Positions 1 through 12,890 are shown, numbered from the stretch's first letter. The stretch: 64,000 nucleotides of DNA from Enterobacter ludwigii (GCA_900068845.1 CEFQ01000010.1:24051-88050), one strand, 5' to 3'. Made by a program: numbers and translations. Notes: generated by a model from the sequence alone, not told the origin.

Positions 1-252
1 TTGTCGCGCAGTGAGCAGTCGGCGATGCAGCGGGCGGACGGCGCGCTCCAGCTGGCGATGCTGGCCGGCAATCAAACCTACGAGCAGCGTTTTGGTCAGG
101 TATTTTTGATTCGCGCGAAAGGGCGTAGCGGCGAGGAGATGCTGGCGGAATTGCAGCGTCGTCTCAATAACGATGCACAGACTGAACAGCGTGAAGCGCT
201 GACGCAGCTGCGTGAAATCACCCTGTTACGGCTGAAGGAGAGCATCACATGA
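1..252 (+). CDS. uraD: 2-oxo-4-hydroxy-4-carboxy-5-ureidoimidazoline (OHCU) decarboxylase, 3' part
   Basis: The last 83 residues of a protein whose start lies left of the window. The segment with YEQRFGQVFLIRAKGRS and the following AELQRRL helix matches the C-terminal half of OHCU decarboxylases, which turn OHCU into S-allantoin, the last step of cytoplasmic urate breakdown. Its stop overlaps the start of the next gene by four bases (ATGA), so the two are translationally coupled, and the neighbour encodes the preceding enzyme of the pathway. Klebsiella calls the equivalent gene hpxQ. The first TTG in the window is simply in frame and is not taken as the start. Confidence 0.85.
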   Translation: MSRSEQSAMQRADGALQLAMLAGNQTYEQRFGQVFLIRAKGRSGEEMLAELQRRLNNDAQTEQREALTQLREITLLRLKESIT

Positions 253-584
253 GCACTATTACGACGCATATTCTCGATACCGCGCTGGGTAAACCGGCGA
301 TTGGCGTGGCGGTTTCGCTGGAGCAGAACAGCCCGGAAGGGTGGCTGCCGCTGGTGGAAGGCAAAACTGACAGCGACGGGCGTATCAAAGATCTGACGCC
401 CGAGCCGCTCGCGCCGGGTCATTATCGTTTGACGGCGGAGATCGGCGACTACTTTGCCGCTGAAGGGCGCGATGCGCTGTATGTCAGTGCGCAGATTGAT
501 TTCGTGATTGCTGCCACGGGCAGCCATTATCATCTGCCGTTTCTCATCTCGCCGTGGTCGTGGTCAACCTATCGCGGTAGCTGA
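249..584 (+). CDS. uraH: 5-hydroxyisourate hydrolase (transthyretin-like)
   Basis: 111 residues, the usual length for cytoplasmic HIU hydrolases. The N-terminal THILDTALGKPA signature and the C-terminal YRGS tetrapeptide that defines the transthyretin-related family are both present, with the HYHLPFLISPWSWSTYRGS segment closing the fold. It hydrolyses 5-hydroxyisourate to OHCU, which the upstream decarboxylase uses. The start overlaps the upstream stop by four bases. No signal peptide is seen, so it is cytoplasmic. Klebsiella calls the equivalent gene hpxT. It appears to be the last gene of the operon; a REP-like palindrome follows. Confidence 0.93.
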   Translation: MSTITTHILDTALGKPAIGVAVSLEQNSPEGWLPLVEGKTDSDGRIKDLTPEPLAPGHYRLTAEIGDYFAAEGRDALYVSAQIDFVIAATGSHYHLPFLISPWSWSTYRGS

Positions 585-603
585 TTCATCTCCCTCGCAC
601 CGG

Positions 604-670
604 TCGTAGCGGCGCGATTTATCGCGCATTCCATCGCGAATAGGATGCGCAATAAATTGCGCCGCTACGA
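604..670. repeat. REP-like palindrome, family A copy 1 (paired, inverted)
   Basis: Two inverted copies of a TCGTAGCGGCGCGATTTAT-type half-site separated by a short spacer, able to form a long hairpin. The same unit recurs at 23665, 36222, 38086, 48877 and 53705, always between genes. It resembles the bacterial interspersed mosaic element layout of enteric REP sequences. Confidence 0.85.
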
Positions 671-691
671 CAGATGCGTTTAATAAACCTA

Positions 692-713
692 AAATGTGGC
701 TTACATCACACGG
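692..713. promoter_or_regulatory. CRP-like site upstream of katG
   Basis: TGTGGCTTACATCACA at 695-710 differs from the CRP core TGTGA-N6-TCACA at one position. It lies about 120 bp upstream of the katG start. An isolated match in an intergenic region can be chance; an oxidative-stress (OxyR) site was not convincingly recognised by eye. Confidence 0.4.
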
Positions 714-814
714 CTGCGCTTGAAAGCCAGCAACTATCAAAACCTTCGGTTCATCCAAATATATTCTTGTCTAAAGTGCGGCTAATCTTAGTCGCATATT
801 AGAAAGTAATGTGA

Positions 815-3031
<2,217 letters not shown>

Positions 3032-3048
3032 TTCATCAAGGAAAAATA

Positions 3049-3075
3049 AACCCCGGCTTGCCGGGGTTTTTTTAT
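3049..3075 (+). terminator. Rho-independent terminator of katG
   Basis: CCCCGG/CCGGGG stem with a short CTTG loop followed by seven T residues, starting 18 bp after the katG stop. Confidence 0.93.
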
Positions 3076-3092
3076 TACTTCAAAGACAATGT

Positions 3093-4253
3093 TTAAAGCT
3101 GAGTCAGACGCTCCGCAGCAGCGTCAAGCGTGGCTTCCTGTTTGGCAAAGCACAGACGAATCAGCTTATGCGGGAAGGGATCGGCGCAGAATACCGAGAG
3201 CGGAATGGCTGCCACACCCACTTCTTTGGTCAACAGCTGACAGAAACTCACGTCATCCAAATCGGAAATCGCGCTGTAATCCACCAGCAGGAAATAGGTG
3301 CCTTCACAGGGCAGCACCTTAAAACGGCTGGTGGAGAGCGCCTGAACAAAGCGGTCGCGGCGTGCGCGGTAAAATTCCGGCAGTTCGCGGTAGTGCTCTG
3401 GCTCCTGACGCAGCATATCGGCAATCGCCAACTGCGCCGGCGTATTGACCGAAAAGGTCAGATACTGATGCACTTTGCGGATTTCAGCGCTGATTGCAGC
3501 AGGCGCGATGCAGTAACCTACTTTCCAGCCAGTCATATGGAAAGTTTTACCAAATGACGCCACCGCAACCGAACGCTGTCGCAGTTCGGCATGGGCTAAC
3601 ACGCTGGCATGGCCTTCTGCGGAGAAGCAGATGTGCTCGTACACTTCATCACTCAGCACATAGATTTCCTGCTCCGCAATTGCCTGCCACAGCTCGGCAT
3701 AATCGCTTTTGCGCCACACGGTGGCGGAAGGATTGTGCGGCGTATTCAGAATCACTAAGCGGGTTTTGCTGCTCAGCAGGCTGCGGAATTCGCTCCAGTC
3801 CACGCGGAAACCCGGCGGCTGCAAGGCGATGCGTTTCAATACGCCACCCGCCAGCTGCACGGCAGGCGCGTAGCTGTCATAGCTTGGGTCGAAGCAGATC
3901 ACTTCGTCACCCTCACGTACCAGCGCGGTAATCGCGGCGTACAGCGCTTCAGTCGCGCCGGTTGTCACGGTGACGTCACTGTTGACGTCGGGCGTGTGAC
4001 CATACAGCTCAGCGGTTTTCTCTACAATAGCTTCACGCAGCGGCAGTACGCCGATCATCGGCGCATATTGGTTGGCGCCCTGGCTAACGTGATAGGCCAG
4101 ACGTTCTTGCAAATAGCGCGGACCGTCGAAATCGGGGAAGCCTTGCGAAAGGTTAATGGCGTTGTGTTGCTGCGCCAGTGCGCTCATTTGCGTGAAAATA
4201 GTGGTGCCGAGCGCCGGTAATTTGCTCTCGGGGATCAGGTTGGGCTGCGTCAT
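3093..4253 (-). CDS. ybdL: Methionine aminotransferase (class I/II PLP aminotransferase)
   Basis: 386 residues, the length of E. coli YbdL, which prefers methionine with 2-oxo acids. The PLP lysine is in SFGKTFHMTGWKVGYC, the ring-stacking and phosphate regions in NLSQGFPDF and TTGATEAL, and the NTPHNPSATVW motif carries the conserved Asn. The start ATG is preceded by AAGG at good distance. It stands alone, convergent with katG, whose terminator lies between them. Methionine salvage is a plausible role; the exact substrate is inferred from the family. Confidence 0.88.
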   Translation of the reverse strand: MTQPNLIPESKLPALGTTIFTQMSALAQQHNAINLSQGFPDFDGPRYLQERLAYHVSQGANQYAPMIGVLPLREAIVEKTAELYGHTPDVNSDVTVTTGATEALYAAITALVREGDEVICFDPSYDSYAPAVQLAGGVLKRIALQPPGFRVDWSEFRSLLSSKTRLVILNTPHNPSATVWRKSDYAELWQAIAEQEIYVLSDEVYEHICFSAEGHASVLAHAELRQRSVAVASFGKTFHMTGWKVGYCIAPAAISAEIRKVHQYLTFSVNTPAQLAIADMLRQEPEHYRELPEFYRARRDRFVQALSTSRFKVLPCEGTYFLLVDYSAISDLDDVSFCQLLTKEVGVAAIPLSVFCADPFPHKLIRLCFAKQEATLDAAAERLTQL

Positions 4254-4383
4254 TGTTTATGGCCTTAAGCACGAATGTCGTTGCGAAGTCACCTCATGTC
4301 GTTGTCACTATAAACAGGATGAGAATATAGGGCAATCCAGACGCTTAGAGGTCTAAACAGATCGACACGTTGAAAACTAAACG

Positions 4384-4411
4384 AAAAAAAAGCCTCCAGA
4401 AGGAGGCTTTA
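4384..4411 (-). terminator. Rho-independent terminator of fadE
   Basis: AAAGCCTCC/GGAGGCTTT stem with an AGA-type loop; on the minus strand it ends in a run of eight T residues, immediately after the fadE stop. Confidence 0.88.
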
Positions 4412-4416
4412 GTGTT

Positions 4417-6876
4417 TTACGCGGCTTCGTTTGTTCGCGCGGTGGGCTTACCTTGCGGCTTTGGCACTGCCAGTGCTTCCGGTGCAAAATCATCCACGTT
4501 AATCGCTTTCAGGCGGCTGGCTTCAGCGCGGATCAGCACCTGCGCTTCATTCTGATCAATCCAGCCTTCTTTCAATGCACGCTGTGCCAGTGCATCCAGC
4601 CGGGTGAACGACAGGTGCTTTTTCTGCTGCTGGCACAGACGATCGTGAATCACTTCGGCTGCCATCACGTCCTGTAATGCTTGCTCCAATTGACCTGCAG
4701 GATTATGCGCGCTGGGTGCCAGATACTGGCCGCGGCCCAAACGGGTGCGTGTTGCAGAGGGCAGCTGCAGCAGTTTCGCCAGTTTGTGATCCAGTTTATC
4801 GGACGGCGCCGGGCTGTGATGACCACCAGCGAAAATCACACATCGCAGCGCACCGGCAACCATGCGATTCGGGAAGTTACGCAGCAGGTCATCCATCGCC
4901 ACTTCGGCCTGATGCAGCGCATCCTGCACGCCCCAATGTACCAGCGGCAAATCGGCTTCGTTACGACCTTCATCGTCATAGCGCTTCAGGGTGGCGGAGG
5001 CCAGATACATCTGACTTAACACATCGCCGAGACGTGCCGAGATGCGCTCACGACGCTTCAGGCTGCCACCCAATACCGCCATCGACACATCTGACAGCAG
5101 CGCGAGGTTCGCGCTCAAACGGTTAAGGTGCTGATAGTAGCGGCGCGTCGCGTCGCGGGTTGGCGCGGCGCTGGTGCGACCGCCGGTCAAGCCCAGCCAC
5201 AGGCTGCGTACTTTATTACTGCCCACGTGGCCGATATGGCTGAAGAGTGCGCGGTCAAAGGCCAATACATCGTTTTTCGCGGCGGCATTCATCTCTTCCA
5301 GCACCCACGGATGGCAGCGGATCGCGCCCTGGCCGAAGATGATCATGCTGCGCGTCAGGATATTGGCGCCTTCCACGGTGATGGCAATGGGCGCCCCCTG
5401 ATAAGCCCGCGCCAGGAAGTTGTTTTCGCCCAGCATAATGCCTTTCCCACCGGCGATATCCATGGCGTCAATAATGGTGCGCTGACCGCGATGGGTACAG
5501 TGATACTTCACAATCGCCGACAGCACCGCCGGTTTTTCACCAAGCATGATACCGCTAGTGATCAGCGTAGCGGCGGCATCCATCACGTAAGCATTACCGG
5601 CAATGCGTGCCAGCGGTTCTTCGATACCTTCCATCTTGCCGATGGAGACTTTGAACTGACGACGGATATGCGCATACGCACCGGTCGCCAGCGCAATGCT
5701 TTTCACGCTGCCGGTTGAGTTCGATGGCAGCGTAATACCGCGACCGACCGACAAACACTCCACCAGCATGCGCCAGCCCTGGCCGGCCATCGAAGGGCCG
5801 CCAATAATGAAATCAATCGGTACGAAAATATCCTGGCCGCGCGTCGGGCCGTTCTGGAAGGGCACGTTGAGCGGGAAGTGGCGCTGGCCGATCTCCACAC
5901 CCGGTGTCTGGGTTGGGATCAATGCGCAGGTGATGCCGAGTTCTTCAGTATCGCCCAGCAGATGATCCGGATCGGAGAGTTTAAACGCCAGCCCAAGCAC
6001 GGTGGCAATCGGTGCCAGCGTGATATAGCGTTTGTTCCAGGTAAGACGCATGCCCAACACTTGCTGACCTTGCCACTCGCCCATGCACACCACGCCGATA
6101 TCGGGAATTGCGCCAGCATCAGAACCCGCTTCCGGGCTGGTCAACGCAAAGCAAGGAATCTCATCACCGCGCGCCAGGCGGGGCAGATAATGATCTTTCT
6201 GCTCATCGGTACCGTAATGTTGCAGCAGTTCGCCTGGGCCAAGTGAGTTAGGTACGCCGACGGTGATGGCCAGAATACCGGACACGCCCGCCAGCTTCTG
6301 CAGCACACGCGCCTGCGCATAGGCTGAGAATTCCAGGCCGCCATACTCTTTCTTAATGATCATGGCGAAGAAGCGATGCTGTTTCAGATATGCCCACAGC
6401 TCCGGCGGCAGATCGGCCATTTCATGAGTGATTTCGAAGTCATTCGCCATGCGGCAGGCTTCTTCAACCGGGCCATCAATAAAGGCTTGCTCCTCTTCAG
6501 TCAGGCGCGGCTGCGGGTAATTGTGCAGCTTCTGCCAATCCGGTTTGCCGCGGAACAGATCGCCTTCCCACCACGTGGTACCGGCGTCGATCGCCTCTTT
6601 TTCGGTGCGCGACATCGGCGGCATCACTTTCTGGAAACTGTGCAGCGCCGGTTTAGAGAACAGGCTGCGGCGCATCACGGGCAGGTTAAACGGCAGCAGA
6701 ATGATCGCCAGCGGCAGTAACATCCATGGCGTCCACACGCCCGCCGCGGCCAGCGCGCCGGTCCACAGCAGTAAGATGACACTGCTGAGTTGCAGTGAAA
6801 TCTGGTGGTAGAACAAAACGCTAAGCAGAATCAGCGTCGCAACGATTGAGGCAACCAACATAATGAACCACTCCAT
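4417..6876 (-). CDS. fadE: Acyl-CoA dehydrogenase
   Basis: 819 residues against 814 in E. coli FadE, the large acyl-CoA dehydrogenase that catalyses the first FAD-dependent step of fatty acid beta-oxidation. Two hydrophobic segments at the extreme N terminus (about residues 4-24 and 33-64) suit a membrane-associated enzyme. The dehydrogenase core shows [14 protein letters not shown] and the [10 protein letters not shown] segment with the region expected for the catalytic Glu. The gene diverges from gmhA, and a FadR-type palindrome sits just upstream of the start, so repression in the absence of long-chain acyl-CoA is expected. Confidence 0.95.
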   Translation of the reverse strand: MEWFIMLVASIVATLILLSVLFYHQISLQLSSVILLLWTGALAAAGVWTPWMLLPLAIILLPFNLPVMRRSLFSKPALHSFQKVMPPMSRTEKEAIDAGTTWWEGDLFRGKPDWQKLHNYPQPRLTEEEQAFIDGPVEEACRMANDFEITHEMADLPPELWAYLKQHRFFAMIIKKEYGGLEFSAYAQARVLQKLAGVSGILAITVGVPNSLGPGELLQHYGTDEQKDHYLPRLARGDEIPCFALTSPEAGSDAGAIPDIGVVCMGEWQGQQVLGMRLTWNKRYITLAPIATVLGLAFKLSDPDHLLGDTEELGITCALIPTQTPGVEIGQRHFPLNVPFQNGPTRGQDIFVPIDFIIGGPSMAGQGWRMLVECLSVGRGITLPSNSTGSVKSIALATGAYAHIRRQFKVSIGKMEGIEEPLARIAGNAYVMDAAATLITSGIMLGEKPAVLSAIVKYHCTHRGQRTIIDAMDIAGGKGIMLGENNFLARAYQGAPIAITVEGANILTRSMIIFGQGAIRCHPWVLEEMNAAAKNDVLAFDRALFSHIGHVGSNKVRSLWLGLTGGRTSAAPTRDATRRYYQHLNRLSANLALLSDVSMAVLGGSLKRRERISARLGDVLSQMYLASATLKRYDDEGRNEADLPLVHWGVQDALHQAEVAMDDLLRNFPNRMVAGALRCVIFAGGHHSPAPSDKLDHKLAKLLQLPSATRTRLGRGQYLAPSAHNPAGQLEQALQDVMAAEVIHDRLCQQQKKHLSFTRLDALAQRALKEGWIDQNEAQVLIRAEASRLKAINVDDFAPEALAVPKPQGKPTARTNEAA

Positions 6877-6883
6877 AAGTAGT

Positions 6884-6900
6884 AAGAGGTCTGACCTGTT
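6884..6900 (-). promoter_or_regulatory. Putative FadR operator of fadE
   Basis: A perfect AGGTC-T-GACCT palindrome (6887-6897) contains the GGTCNGACC core of FadR sites and lies 11-21 bp upstream of the fadE start codon, where a repressor would block initiation. The outer bases deviate from the TGGTCCGACCA ideal. Confidence 0.65.
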
Positions 6901-7104
6901 ATGGGTGTAGGTTTAGAATATGGGATAAAATTTATCAATCTGTTTACATCGCAATTACAACGCATCTCACAAATTCGTTGCAGGATGCGCAACAACTGCC
7001 AAACTTCCTCGAGACGCCGCGCTTTTCCTTATTGCGGGCGCTTTGCGGCTTACTCCCATTCCGTTAAACTTGCCGGGTCAATCTTTCCTCTAAAGGACAT
7101 CTCT

Positions 7105-7686
7105 ATGTATCAGGACATTATTCGCTCAGAACTCAATGAAGCAGCCGATACGCTCAATACGTTCCTGAGTGACGAAGCCAATATTCACGCGATTCAGCGC
7201 GCCGCCGTTCTGCTGGCCGATAGCTTTAAAGCGGGCGGTAAAGTGCTCTCCTGCGGTAACGGCGGCTCGCACTGCGATGCGATGCATTTTGCTGAAGAGT
7301 TAACTGGCCGCTATCGTGAAAACCGTCCTGGCTACCCGGCGATTGCCATTTCTGATGTCAGCCATCTCTCTTGCGTCAGCAACGATTTTGGTTACGACTA
7401 CGTGTTCTCACGCTATATCGAAGCGGTAGGGCGCGAAGGTGATGTGCTGTTGGGGCTGTCCACCTCCGGTAACTCAGCCAACATCATTAAAGCCGTTGAA
7501 GCGGCACGCGCGAAGGGGATGAAAGTGATCACCCTGACCGGTAAAGATGGGGGCAAAATGGCAGGTTCAGCGGATATTGAAATTCGTGTACCGCACTTTG
7601 GCTATGCCGATCGCATTCAGGAGATCCACATTAAAGTGATCCATATCCTGATGCTGTTGATTGAAAAAGAGATGGTTAAGTCATGA
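7105..7686 (+). CDS. gmhA: D-sedoheptulose-7-phosphate isomerase
   Basis: 193 residues (E. coli GmhA 192). The SIS-domain sugar-phosphate loop is seen in [17 protein letters not shown] and [15 protein letters not shown]. The enzyme converts sedoheptulose 7-phosphate to glycero-manno-heptose 7-phosphate, the first step towards the heptose of the LPS core. ATG 7105 is chosen because AAGGA lies seven bases upstream and the product aligns end to end with GmhA; the open frame continues to 6901 but that extension is unlike the family. It is followed by yafJ, as in E. coli. Confidence 0.95.
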   Translation: MYQDIIRSELNEAADTLNTFLSDEANIHAIQRAAVLLADSFKAGGKVLSCGNGGSHCDAMHFAEELTGRYRENRPGYPAIAISDVSHLSCVSNDFGYDYVFSRYIEAVGREGDVLLGLSTSGNSANIIKAVEAARAKGMKVITLTGKDGGKMAGSADIEIRVPHFGYADRIQEIHIKVIHILMLLIEKEMVKS

Positions 7687-7734
7687 TGCGTTCCTCTCGC
7701 CGCGCGTGAGAGGTGCTAACTTAAGGCGGTTGCT

Positions 7735-8502
7735 ATGTGCGAATTGCTCGGGATGAGCGCCAATGTCCCAACGGACATCTGTTTCAGTTTTACCGGTCTG
7801 GTGCAGCGTGGCGGTGGAACCGGGCCGCACAAAGATGGGTGGGGCATTACTTTTTACGAAGGTAAAGGCTGCCGCACCTTTAAAGATCCGCAGCCGAGCT
7901 ATAACTCACCGATTGCCCGTTTGGTGCAGGAATATCCGATCAAATCGCATTCGGTAGTCGCGCATATCCGCCAGGCGAATCGTGGTGAAGTGTCGCTGGA
8001 AAATACCCATCCGTTCACGCGTGAGCTGTGGGGCCGTAACTGGACCTATGCGCACAATGGCCAGCTCAAAGGATATCGACAACTGGATACCGGACCTTTC
8101 CGCCCCATCGGTGAAACTGACAGCGAGAAGGCCTTCTGCTGGATGCTGCATAAACTCACCGAGCGCTATCCACGCACGCCGGGCAACTGGCCAGCGGTGT
8201 TCCGCTATATTGCCGAGCTGGCAGCGGAAATGCGTGGGAAGGGCGTGTTCAACATGCTGTTATCAGACGGGCGCTACTTAATGGCGTTTTGCTCGACCAA
8301 TCTCTATTGGATTACGCGTCGCGCGCCGTTTGGCAAAGCCACGCTGCTCGATCAAGATGTGGAGATTGATTTTCAGCAGCAGACCACGCCAAAAGATGTG
8401 GTGACGGTGATTGCCACGCAACCGCTGACGGGAAATGAAACCTGGCACCGGATAGTGCCAGGCGAGTGGGCATTATTTTGTCTGGGTGAGCGCCAGGAAT
8501 GA
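7735..8502 (+). CDS. yafJ: Class II glutamine amidotransferase YafJ
   Basis: 255 residues, same length as E. coli YafJ. The chain begins [10 protein letters not shown], so removal of Met exposes the N-terminal Cys nucleophile of class II (Ntn) amidotransferases. [21 protein letters not shown] and TYAHNGQL carry the substrate-binding Arg and the oxyanion-hole Asn-Gly. There is no synthase domain, so the ammonia acceptor is unknown. It lies 48 bp after gmhA. Its last 30 bases overlap the 3' end of convergent yafK. Confidence 0.92.
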   Translation: MCELLGMSANVPTDICFSFTGLVQRGGGTGPHKDGWGITFYEGKGCRTFKDPQPSYNSPIARLVQEYPIKSHSVVAHIRQANRGEVSLENTHPFTRELWGRNWTYAHNGQLKGYRQLDTGPFRPIGETDSEKAFCWMLHKLTERYPRTPGNWPAVFRYIAELAAEMRGKGVFNMLLSDGRYLMAFCSTNLYWITRRAPFGKATLLDQDVEIDFQQQTTPKDVVTVIATQPLTGNETWHRIVPGEWALFCLGERQE

Positions 8503-9216
8503 TTTCGAGGCAGCATCCAGCGTCGAGATCGCTGGCGTGTTGTTCACCGCATATTGACCGGTTGCCGTCACGTTCACGGTGGGCGGCACCCGGTACTTCG
8601 CAAAGTAGGCATAGCCCGGCTGCAGTTCACGCCAGAAGGTAATGTAAGTCGAATAACGGTGGCGCTGCATGTTGCTGTCTGTCATGCGGAATGGATAGAT
8701 GTTGACCTGAATCTCCTGCTGACCATTACGCAGTGCGGCGTTGGTGTAGTTGAAGATCTCATCCATTGACGCATTGGTCATCGCGTAGCAACCAATCGAT
8801 ACGCAATCACCGTGAATCATTAAATAGTTACCGTCATAGCCTTTGGCGCGATCGTATTGGTTGGGAAAACCGGTATTAATGGCGCGATAAAAACGGCTAT
8901 CAGGTTTTAACTGGTTTAGCTTGACGTTATAAAAGCCTTCCGGACTTTTGAAATCGCCCTGACGACGTTTAGGCCCTAAACCGCCAGAGAAATTACAGAT
9001 GCGATAGCTGTCCAGCAAACGGTATTCATTGCCGATTTTGCCGTACAGTTCCAGCGTACGCTCTTCCTTGAAAATCTGAATAAATACAGGTGTACCAATT
9101 AATTGTTTCTTTAACTCTTTGCTCACCGGAGCCAGCGGTTGCGTAGGCTCGGGGTTAATTGCCCAGCTAAGGGCTGGCATAAGAATCATCGCAAGCAATA
9201 ATGCGATTCTGCCCAT
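8473..9216 (-). CDS. yafK: YkuD-fold murein hydrolase/L,D-transpeptidase-family protein (DpaA/LdtF type)
   Basis: 247 residues with a cleavable signal peptide (about residues 1-19). The YkuD catalytic motif is clear: His135 in MIHGDCVS and Cys143 in SIGCYAM. In E. coli this protein (DpaA/LdtF) removes Braun lipoprotein from peptidoglycan rather than making 3-3 crosslinks; the same activity is inferred here from close similarity. It is a single gene on the minus strand, convergent with yafJ with a 30-bp 3' overlap, in the E. coli position between yafJ and dinB. Confidence 0.9.
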   Translation of the reverse strand: MGRIALLLAMILMPALSWAINPEPTQPLAPVSKELKKQLIGTPVFIQIFKEERTLELYGKIGNEYRLLDSYRICNFSGGLGPKRRQGDFKSPEGFYNVKLNQLKPDSRFYRAINTGFPNQYDRAKGYDGNYLMIHGDCVSIGCYAMTNASMDEIFNYTNAALRNGQQEIQVNIYPFRMTDSNMQRHRYSTYITFWRELQPGYAYFAKYRVPPTVNVTATGQYAVNNTPAISTLDAASKSFLALTQTK

Positions 9217-9427
9217 TCTGTAGATACCTTGAAGTGAAGAGAGACGATGACGCTAAGCGTCCGGGTATTGCATTATCGGAAATATCCGCTATCGCAGCGC
9301 AACATTAACATTGTCTGGCTTTTAATCAAGCCGATGTCTTAGAAAATGGCGCGTTCCTAAAAGGAATACGACCCAATATTTGTAAACTTTAATCTCTCAC
9401 TCAACAATTATTGCCGATATTTTTATC

Positions 9428-9447
9428 TACTGTATACTTACCCAGTA
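9428..9447 (+). promoter_or_regulatory. LexA box (SOS) upstream of dinB
   Basis: TACTGTATACTTACCCAGTA matches the LexA consensus CTGT-N8-ACAG with one mismatch (CCAG), very like the E. coli dinB site. It ends 12 bp before the start codon and covers the likely promoter. Confidence 0.85.
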
Positions 9448-9459
9448 TTCGGAGGGCGT

Positions 9460-10515
9460 ATGCGCAAAATTATTCATGTCGATATGGACTGCTTTTATGC
9501 AGCGGTTGAGATGCGCGACGATCCCTCTTTACGTGATATTCCTATCGCTATCGGTGGTAGCCGTGTGCAACGTGGGGTAATCAGTACCGCCAATTATCCG
9601 GCACGCAAATATGGCGTGCGCAGCGCGATGCCAACGGGCATGGCGCTCAAACTCTGTCCGCATCTGCGGCTGCTGCCTGGCCGTTTTGATGCGTATAAAG
9701 AAGCTTCCCATCAGATCCGTGACATCTTCTCGCGTTACACTTCGCTGATTGAACCGCTGTCGCTGGATGAAGCCTATCTGGATGTTACCGATAGCCTGCA
9801 CTGTCATGGTTCGGCCACGCTGATGGCGCAGGCGATTCGCGCCGATATCCTGCGTGAAACCGGCTTAACCGCTTCCGCGGGTATTGCGCCGATTAAGTTC
9901 CTCGCCAAAATCGCTTCCGATCTCAACAAACCCGATGGGCAATATGTGATTACACCGGACGCGATGGCCGATTTTTTACTGACGTTGCCACTGAGCAAAA
10001 TTCCTGGCGTAGGTAAAGTCGCAACCAAAAAGCTGGAAGAGATGGGGTTGCGCACCTGCGCCGATGTGCAGCGTACCGATCTGGTACTGCTACTTAAACG
10101 CTTTGGCAAATTTGGCCGCATCTTGTGGGAACGCAGCAACGGCATTGACGAGCGAAATGTGGTGGTCGAGCGTGAGCGCAAATCGCTCGGCGTTGAGCGC
10201 ACGCTGATGGAAGACATCCATAGCTGGGAACAGTGTCTGGAAATTATTGATTTTCTTTATGCTGAGTTGGAGCGCCGTTTAACGGCCATCAAGCCGGATA
10301 AACAGATCGCAAGGCAAGGCGTAAAGCTGAAGTTCAACGACTTCCAGCAAACCACACAGGAACATGTTTGGCCGGTACTGAATAAAGACGACATTATTGC
10401 GGTAGCGCGTCAGGCGTGGGATGAGCGTCGGGCAGGGCGCGGCGTACGGCTGGTGGGATTGCATGTCACGATGGTTGATCCGCAGCTGGAGCGGCAGTTG
10501 GTGTTGGGATTATGA
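9460..10515 (+). CDS. dinB: DNA polymerase IV (Y family)
   Basis: 351 residues as in E. coli. Catalytic carboxylates are visible: Asp8 in [12 protein letters not shown] and Asp103/Glu104 in SLDEAYLDV. The helix-hairpin-helix region ([16 protein letters not shown]) and little-finger domain follow, and the chain ends QLVLGL, the beta-clamp binding motif. It bypasses damaged template bases during the SOS response; a LexA box precedes it. GGAGG lies four bases upstream of ATG 9460. E. coli carries toxin-antitoxin genes next to dinB; they are absent here. Confidence 0.96.
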   Translation: MRKIIHVDMDCFYAAVEMRDDPSLRDIPIAIGGSRVQRGVISTANYPARKYGVRSAMPTGMALKLCPHLRLLPGRFDAYKEASHQIRDIFSRYTSLIEPLSLDEAYLDVTDSLHCHGSATLMAQAIRADILRETGLTASAGIAPIKFLAKIASDLNKPDGQYVITPDAMADFLLTLPLSKIPGVGKVATKKLEEMGLRTCADVQRTDLVLLLKRFGKFGRILWERSNGIDERNVVVERERKSLGVERTLMEDIHSWEQCLEIIDFLYAELERRLTAIKPDKQIARQGVKLKFNDFQQTTQEHVWPVLNKDDIIAVARQAWDERRAGRGVRLVGLHVTMVDPQLERQLVLGL

Positions 10516-10590
10516 AAATGCGGCATCAATAAAAAAACCGACCGAAGCCGTAATGCCGCTCACATAAGCAATAAATCGACGATATATGCT

Positions 10591-10658
10591 GGTGCGCATG
10601 AATGCGCACCCTACGAAAACTCAGCGAATTAAACGTAGGGTCGCCATTCATGGCGACC
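10591..10658. repeat. REP-like palindrome, family B copy 1 (two hairpins, inverted)
   Basis: Two perfect 9-bp hairpins, GGTGCGCAT/ATGCGCACC at 10591-10610 and GGTCGCCAT/ATGGCGACC at 10639-10658, each with CCTACG (or its inverse CGTAGG) on the inner side, face each other. Related units are at 41380, 48817 and 48970. This is a second intergenic repeat family distinct from family A. Confidence 0.8.
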
Positions 10659-10676
10659 AATCAACAAAGCATAAAT

Positions 10677-12140
10677 TTACGCTTTTTCGGGCACCACGCT
10701 CAGCAGCCCGGTCAGCAGTTTCCAGTACAGACCGACGCTCTCGATGTGTACCTGCTCATCCGGTGAGTGCGGGCCGGTGATGGTTGGACCGATCGAAACC
10801 ATATCCATATTCGGATACGGCTTTTTGAACAGACCACACTCCAGACCGGCGTGAATCACCTGAATGTTTGGCGTTTTGCCAAACAGCGCTTCATAGGTTT
10901 TACGCGTCAGCGCCATCACCGGTGAATCGGCATCGGGCTGCCAGCCAGGATAGCCGCCTTTTGGTGCGCTTTTTGCGCCCGCCAGCTCGGCCAGCGAAGT
11001 CAGAACTTCCACTACCCAATCTTTGCCGGTATCAATCAGTGAACGAATCAGGCAGATGATTTCGGCATTGTCGCGATCCATGGTCACTACGCCAACGTTC
11101 AGCGAGGTTTCCACCACGCCTTTGGCGACGTCGGAGTTACGGATCACACCGTTTGGCGTGGCGTTCAGCAGATTGAGGAAACGATCGCGGCTATCTGCAT
11201 TAAGTGCCTGGCCTTGATGCGCCAGCGACTCGGTGACCACAGCGATATTCTTCTCTTTAATGCCCAGCTCGTTCAGCAGCGTCGCCTGGAAATGTGCCGC
11301 AGCAGATTTCAGCGCGTCTACTTTATGGCTGTCGATCGCCAGCGTAGCGAAAGCTTCACGCGGGATGGCGTTACGCAGCGTACCGCCGGTGAATTCGATC
11401 AGACGTACATCGAGTTCACGCGCATGCAGCGCCAGGAAACGTGCCAGCAGTTTGTTGGCGTTGCCCAGACCATGATGAATGTCGGCACCAGAGTGGCCGC
11501 CTTTCAGGCCTTTCAGCGTCAGCTTCAGCGTTTCATAACCAGCCGGAATCGCTTCACGGGTCAGCGGCAGGGTGGTGATGAAGTCGATACCACCGGCGCA
11601 ACCCATATAGATCTCACCTTCCTCTTCAGAGTCGGTGTTGATCAGAATGTCAGCCTGCAACCAGTTCGGCTGTAAACCAAATGCACCGTCCATGCCCGAC
11701 TCTTCGGTCATGGTCAGCAGCACTTCCAGCGGGCCGTGAATCAGGCTGTTGTCAGCCAGTACTGCCAGCGCTGAAGCCATACCAATGCCGTTATCCGCGC
11801 CCAGCGTGGTGCCGCGCGCTTTCACCCATTCGCCATCAACGTACGGCTGAATCGGATCGGTGGTGAAGTCGTGCACCGTGTCATTGTTCTTCTGCGGCAC
11901 CATATCAAGGTGCGCCTGCAGCGCCACCGGCGTGCGTTTTTCCATGCCAGCGGTCGCGGGTTTACGAATCAGGATGTTGCCAACCTGATCGCGCTCAACC
12001 CAAAAACCCTGCTCTTTTGCCCAGCCTACAACGTGTTCGGCCAGCGCTTCTTCGTGGTAAGAAGGGTGTGGAATGGAACAGATTTTGGCAAAAATATCCC
12101 ACAGCGGTTGGGGTGAAAGTTGCGACAATTCAGACACCAT
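10677..12140 (-). CDS. pepD: Aminoacyl-histidine dipeptidase (peptidase D)
   Basis: 487 residues, close to E. coli PepD (485). It is an M20-family zinc dipeptidase acting on Xaa-His and other unusual dipeptides. Metal-site motifs are seen in ALQAHLDMVPQ, ADNGIGMA, TEESGMDGAF and NTDSEEEGE, and a late His in IHAGLECGLF. It is cytoplasmic. The gene diverges from gpt as in E. coli, with 252 bp between the two starts. Confidence 0.95.
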   Translation of the reverse strand: MVSELSQLSPQPLWDIFAKICSIPHPSYHEEALAEHVVGWAKEQGFWVERDQVGNILIRKPATAGMEKRTPVALQAHLDMVPQKNNDTVHDFTTDPIQPYVDGEWVKARGTTLGADNGIGMASALAVLADNSLIHGPLEVLLTMTEESGMDGAFGLQPNWLQADILINTDSEEEGEIYMGCAGGIDFITTLPLTREAIPAGYETLKLTLKGLKGGHSGADIHHGLGNANKLLARFLALHARELDVRLIEFTGGTLRNAIPREAFATLAIDSHKVDALKSAAAHFQATLLNELGIKEKNIAVVTESLAHQGQALNADSRDRFLNLLNATPNGVIRNSDVAKGVVETSLNVGVVTMDRDNAEIICLIRSLIDTGKDWVVEVLTSLAELAGAKSAPKGGYPGWQPDADSPVMALTRKTYEALFGKTPNIQVIHAGLECGLFKKPYPNMDMVSIGPTITGPHSPDEQVHIESVGLYWKLLTGLLSVVPEKA

Positions 12141-12392
12141 GCATCTCCTGTGTCAGCGTGGCGGACAGACCGCACGCACGCGGGTTTCCAGTGAAAATCG
12201 TCGTCAGAAAATCTGACGTGATGGGCCTGAGAATATCACTGTTTCTCGCCGGGTGCGCAATCAGGCGCGCTAAAAACCTGCAACCAGTAAGACAGGTGCT
12301 GGTTTTTAAGGCGTCAGATCCTTATAATCTCGCGCAACCTTTTCCCCCTTGCATATTTTTTAAGCCAAGTTTCTTGGCCGGGATTCCTTTAT

Positions 12393-12851
12393 ATGAGCGA
12401 AAAATACGTCGTAACCTGGGACATGTTGCAAATCCATGCCCGTAAACTGGCCCAGCGCCTGCTTCCTGTGGAACAGTGGAAAGGTATCATCGCGGTAAGC
12501 CGTGGTGGTCTGGTTCCGGCATCGCTGCTGGCACGTGAACTGGGTATTCGCTATGTCGATACCGTGTGCATCTCCAGCTACGATCACGATCATCAGCGCG
12601 AAATGAAAGTGCTGAAGCGTGCCGAAGGCGACGGTGAAGGCTTCATCGTAATTGACGACCTGGTTGATACCGGCGGCACCGCGCAGGCGATCCGCGACAT
12701 GTATCCCAAAGCGCGCTTCTGCACCATCTTCGCCAAGCCCGCCGGCCGTGCGTTAGTGGACGACTACATTGTCGATATCCCGCAGAATACCTGGATCGAG
12801 CAGCCTTGGGACATGGGCGTGGTGTACATCCCGCCTATCGTTAAAAGCTAA
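12393..12851 (+). CDS. gpt: Xanthine-guanine phosphoribosyltransferase
   Basis: 152 residues, identical in length to E. coli Gpt. The PRPP-binding motif is [14 protein letters not shown], and [16 protein letters not shown] is the earlier conserved loop. It salvages guanine and xanthine to GMP and XMP at the inner face of the membrane. A TATAAT box lies at about 12322 in the gap from pepD. A GC-rich hairpin follows the stop. Confidence 0.96.
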   Translation: MSEKYVVTWDMLQIHARKLAQRLLPVEQWKGIIAVSRGGLVPASLLARELGIRYVDTVCISSYDHDHQREMKVLKRAEGDGEGFIVIDDLVDTGGTAQAIRDMYPKARFCTIFAKPAGRALVDDYIVDIPQNTWIEQPWDMGVVYIPPIVKS

Positions 12852-12867
12852 TTGATGCATCGCAAAC

Positions 12868-12890
12868 AACGCCCGGTTATGCCGGGCGTT
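12868..12890 (+). terminator. Hairpin after gpt, probable terminator
   Basis: AACGCCCGG/CCGGGCGTT nine-base stem with a five-base loop. The tail (GTGCTTTC) is only weakly T-rich, so termination may be partial. Confidence 0.65.
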